Below the pieces are notes generated by a model, which was given only the letters and a program-made list of their open reading frames with translations, was not told the DNA's origin and ran no database searches. Shown one piece after another: positions 61,721 through 64,000 of a stretch of DNA of 64,000 nt. The translations under genes and the position numbers were made by a program. Source of the DNA: Kineosporia babensis (lineage in GTDB: Bacteria > Actinomycetota > Actinomycetes > Actinomycetales > Kineosporiaceae); NCBI RefSeq assembly GCF_021129305.1, contig NZ_JAJOMB010000008.1, positions 62,001 to 126,000 on the forward strand, in the 5' to 3' direction. How positions within the stretch are numbered: the stretch's first letter is position 1; each line of letters begins with the position of its first letter.

Positions 61721-62010
61721 GACAGAAAGCTCCGGGAGGCCAGGGATTCGGCGTTCTCGCAGGTCTTGGCCACCAGGCTGATCTGGTGGGCCAGCCGCTC
61801 GGCATCGGTGACCACCTCACCGAGGGCGTACGACCAGCGCTCCAGGAAGGTGTGGGAGGCAGCGACCAGGCCCGGCTCGCCCAGGGCAGCCATGGTGGCG
61901 CGGATGGCCGCCGGATTGGCATGCGTGTTGGACGCCTCGGTGGCCGCGGCCTGGATCCGCGCGGCCAGACCGTGCAGCTCGTCGGTGTCGACGTTCAGCA
62001 GTGGGCTCAT
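61717..62010 (-). CDS. WXG100-like small helical protein, partner of the toxin
   Basis: 97 residues, two predicted helices with ERWSYALGEV at the turn (58-67), a divergent W-x-G type hairpin, and no signal peptide. Size, position and the 4-nt overlap with the toxin gene fit the EsxA-like chaperone/co-secretion partners of type VII substrates. No ESX secretion genes are in the window. The hydrophobic pattern supports a helical hairpin. Confidence 0.65.
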   Translation of the reverse strand: MSPLLNVDTDELHGLAARIQAAATEASNTHANPAAIRATMAALGEPGLVAASHTFLERWSYALGEVVTDAERLAHQISLVAKTCENAESLASRSFLS

Positions 62011-62086
62011 ACCGAGGAACCGTAGACCGGACCACCGACAGTCTTGGAAAGTTATCCACAGCCCGGTTTTCCACAGGCGAGGGCAC

Positions 62087-62605
62087 TCAGTACTTGACGT
62101 CGTTCAGATGATGGACGGGGTCGTGGAGGAAGTAGCGGGCGAAGCTGTCAACCGTGAACTTGGCCCCGTCGCTACGCCGGCCCGGCCGTTCCCACTCGGC
62201 GTCGGTGACGGCGGCGAAGCGGTGGGCGATCGCGTCCCCGGCGGCCAGTAGCTCGCGGGAGACCAGCACCGGGTCCTGCTCCCAGTAGCGGTCCTGCACG
62301 GCCGTGTCGTCCTGGTCCCAGTTCGGGAAGAGCGGGTCGTTCTCGGTCAGCATCATCTGCAGCCGCTGGTCGAAGATCTGGAAGACGTCGCGCACGTGGC
62401 AGGCGTACTCCAGCGGGGACCAGGTCCCCTCCTGCGGCCGGCGCCGCACATCGGGCGTGACCAGCACCTCCAGCCAGGAGGCAACGTTGGCCCGGATCAA
62501 CGACGGCAGGCGCCACATCGACACCGACCCGGCCTCGTAACCACACTCCGGGCAGGTGCGATCGAGTACCCACGTCCAGTCCTTGGTGTCCTTCTCGATC
62601 GCCAT
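62087..62605 (-). CDS. DinB-like (YfiT/DUF664 superfamily) protein
   Basis: 172 residues from the ATG at 62603-62605. An N-terminal CPEC pair (Cys18, Cys21) precedes a four-helix DinB bundle. Candidate metal ligands are the His in YACHVRDVF and the HDPVHHLNDV cluster at the end. Family members include mycothiol- or bacillithiol-dependent transferases and enzymes of unknown role. It is not the DNA polymerase called DinB. Confidence 0.85.
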   Translation of the reverse strand: MAIEKDTKDWTWVLDRTCPECGYEAGSVSMWRLPSLIRANVASWLEVLVTPDVRRRPQEGTWSPLEYACHVRDVFQIFDQRLQMMLTENDPLFPNWDQDDTAVQDRYWEQDPVLVSRELLAAGDAIAHRFAAVTDAEWERPGRRSDGAKFTVDSFARYFLHDPVHHLNDVKY

Positions 62606-62704
62606 GCGGACCAAGATAGTGCGCCCCTATCGGATGATTCTTCCCCTACGTGCGCTCCGGGTGCAGATATTTGCTCACGCCCCGGCAGAACCTAGGATCA
62701 CCGG

Positions 62705-63175
62705 ATGATCGTGGAACCGGCCCGCACCGAGGACACCGCGGACATCTCCCGCCTGCTGGCCGCCTACCTGAGCACCACCGAGCAGGAGAAGGCCGAACAC
62801 GGTCTGGCCACCGGCGGTCCGCTGCCGCAGCGCTACCAGGACGAGATCGATCATCCGCAAGAGCTTCTCGCCCAAACCCTCGTCGCCCGCAAGGCGAGCG
62901 GCGAGCGTCCGTCGGGTGTGGTGGTTCTGAAGACCGACGCCGACCAGGTCGAGATCAAGCGACTCTGGGTGGACCCGGCCGAGCGCGGCACCGGCGCCGG
63001 CCGGGCCCTGCTCCAGGCGGCTCAGCAGCAGGCCGGCCCGCGCCGGATCGTCCTGACGGTGTGGGACTGGCGGGCCGCCCCGATCGCCCTCTACCGCTCG
63101 CTGGGCTTCGTCGAAACTCCGTCCTGGGACGATCGGGAGCGCCTGCTCTGCCTGACCTTTCAGTCGAGCAGATAG
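62705..63175 (+). CDS. GNAT-family N-acetyltransferase
   Basis: 156 residues. The acetyl-CoA pyrophosphate loop is at LWVDPAERGTGAGRALLQAA, followed by the beta-bulge WDWRAAPIALYRSLGF. Substrate not predictable. It overlaps the convergent allantoicase by 16 bp. Confidence 0.92.
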   Translation: MIVEPARTEDTADISRLLAAYLSTTEQEKAEHGLATGGPLPQRYQDEIDHPQELLAQTLVARKASGERPSGVVVLKTDADQVEIKRLWVDPAERGTGAGRALLQAAQQQAGPRRIVLTVWDWRAAPIALYRSLGFVETPSWDDRERLLCLTFQSSR

Positions 63176-64000
63176 TTCCGCAGGGCAGCCGGAACCGCCG
63201 TCAGGCTACTGCGGGACGAGCGCAGGGAATCCGCCTCGGCGGAGGACAGCTCGGGCACGGCCAGCAGCAACTCCTCCAGGTGCCCGCCCGGCAGCCGGGA
63301 CAGGTACTCCAGCGTGCGCAACTCCAGCGCAGCGGGCGTCAGTTCACCGAGCAACCGCACGCGAGACATCCCGCCGTCTGGATACACATCCATCCGGACC
63401 TGATCGACCACGTCCCGGGCCACCCGCAGCCGGTGCACCGAATCGGGCCGGACGGGCTGTCGTGGCAGGAGCTCCAGCCAGTCCTGCGAGCCCGGCACCG
63501 ACCCGAGGAGCCGCAGCTCACCCGGGGCGTTACCGAGGAAATGGCTGGTGTCGATCACGGCCCGGCGCAGGGAGGCCGCCCCGGCCAGGGCGAAGACCAC
63601 GTAGTCGTTGCCGTCGTCGCGCCGCCGGGCGTTCTCCCAGCCGCCCTCGGTGGTCAGCGGGTTGCCGGGCAGGATCAGCTTGGCGGCCGAGGAGTAGAAC
63701 ATGTCCGAGACGCCGACCACCGCCCCACCGTTCTCCAGCGCGGCCAGATCGATGGTGCCGGTGAGCTGACGCGGATCGGCCACCGGCAGACCCTGCACGC
63801 GCAGCCGGGCCACTCCCCCGTCCGGATAGATCGACAACCGCACATGGGTCCAGCGGTGCTCGCTGGTGACCTCGAAGACGTTGGCCGTGTGCCCCTTCAG
63901 CTCGACCTTGGGCAGGATCGTGGTCCAGGCGCTCTCGGGCAGGTCCTGCGCCACCGGATGCCCCTCGGAGGCGGTGGCCTCGATCGAGGCGAAAGGCGGG
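63160..64000 (-). CDS. alc: Allantoicase, C-terminal part (runs off the right edge)
   Basis: The minus-strand frame is open to the window edge, about 280 codons visible; an internal GTG at 63954 is not the start, because the protein sequence continues through it into PPFASIEATASEGHP. It contains WTTILPKVELKGHTANVFEV and RLSIYPDGGVARLRVQG, then a second copy of the fold with VRMDVYPDGGMSRVRLLGE. The twofold jelly-roll repeat and the YPDGGxxRxR motif are diagnostic of allantoicase. It splits allantoate into ureidoglycolate and urea in purine catabolism. The rest of the pathway would lie beyond the right edge. Confidence 0.9.
   Translation of the reverse strand, partial: PPFASIEATASEGHPVAQDLPESAWTTILPKVELKGHTANVFEVTSEHRWTHVRLSIYPDGGVARLRVQGLPVADPRQLTGTIDLAALENGGAVVGVSDMFYSSAAKLILPGNPLTTEGGWENARRRDDGNDYVVFALAGAASLRRAVIDTSHFLGNAPGELRLLGSVPGSQDWLELLPRQPVRPDSVHRLRVARDVVDQVRMDVYPDGGMSRVRLLGELTPAALELRTLEYLSRLPGGHLEELLLAVPELSSAEADSLRSSRSSLTAVPAALRNYLLD

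Overview
This window is chromosomal DNA of a high-GC actinobacterium. The evidence is GTG and TTG starts throughout, an IdeR/DtxR regulator with its full metal-ligand set, an F420-type PPOX protein, a WXG100-like small protein, an NlpC/P60 hydrolase behind a c-di-AMP riboswitch, and MMPL transporters. A methyl-accepting chemotaxis protein at the left edge points to a motile lineage. A Kineosporia-like actinomycete is my guess from this combination; it is not proven.

Layout. 1-6.1 kb: chemotaxis receptor start (partial), MMPL exporter with divergent TetR and a tandem operator, and a DUF3311/sodium:monocarboxylate symporter pair. 6.3-12.4 kb: DEAD-box helicase, a membrane protein, a Nudix hydrolase, then an operon of QueE, a SUFU-domain protein and a TauE/SafE permease. 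12.4-16.3 kb: a complete four-gene ABC importer. 16.6-20.4 kb: aldo/keto reductase, DHA2 drug exporter, ArsR-SRPBCC fusion regulator, DUF6157. 20.8-28.2 kb: secreted lytic transglycosylase, DUF427, an MMPL/histidine kinase/response regulator operon, and a TDT-family transporter behind two palindromes. 28.3-32.2 kb: 2OG-Fe(II) oxygenase, MarR, a small CsbD gene, and a DUF4097-like/DUF2089 pair.

32.2-33.7 kb is a gene-free stretch of decayed repeats, including a MITE. 33.7-38.8 kb: a Gln/Gly-repeat membrane protein, then an ABC-2 exporter divergent from its likely two-component system. 38.8-45.9 kb: an 1184-residue helical-repeat protein, ideR, the riboswitch with its NlpC/P60 gene, and an HNH endonuclease. 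46.2-54.9 kb: housekeeping metabolism (hexose-6-phosphate mutarotase, serS, PPOX, fatty acid desaturase, a secreted DMFase-beta-like protein, pdxH, a second citrate synthase, serC), with a clean 163-bp MITE upstream of serS. 55.2-59.5 kb: sulfate ABC operon with an Rrf2 regulator. 59.5-64 kb: a repeat-rich spacer, a two-gene WXG100/polymorphic toxin cassette, DinB-like, GNAT and a partial allantoicase.

The most interesting item is the two-gene cassette at 60023-62010. A 97-residue WXG100-like protein overlaps, by 4 nt, a 565-residue protein whose C-terminal third carries the sequence signature of the RelA/SpoT nucleotide pyrophosphokinase fold. It looks like an exported (p)ppGpp- or (p)ppApp-synthesising toxin with no evident immunity gene beside it. 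Secondary points are a TA-flanked MITE family with two copies here, a second dispersed intergenic repeat shared between 32.6 and 59.6 kb, a three-way-junction RNA candidate upstream of ideR, and several unusually clear operator palindromes.
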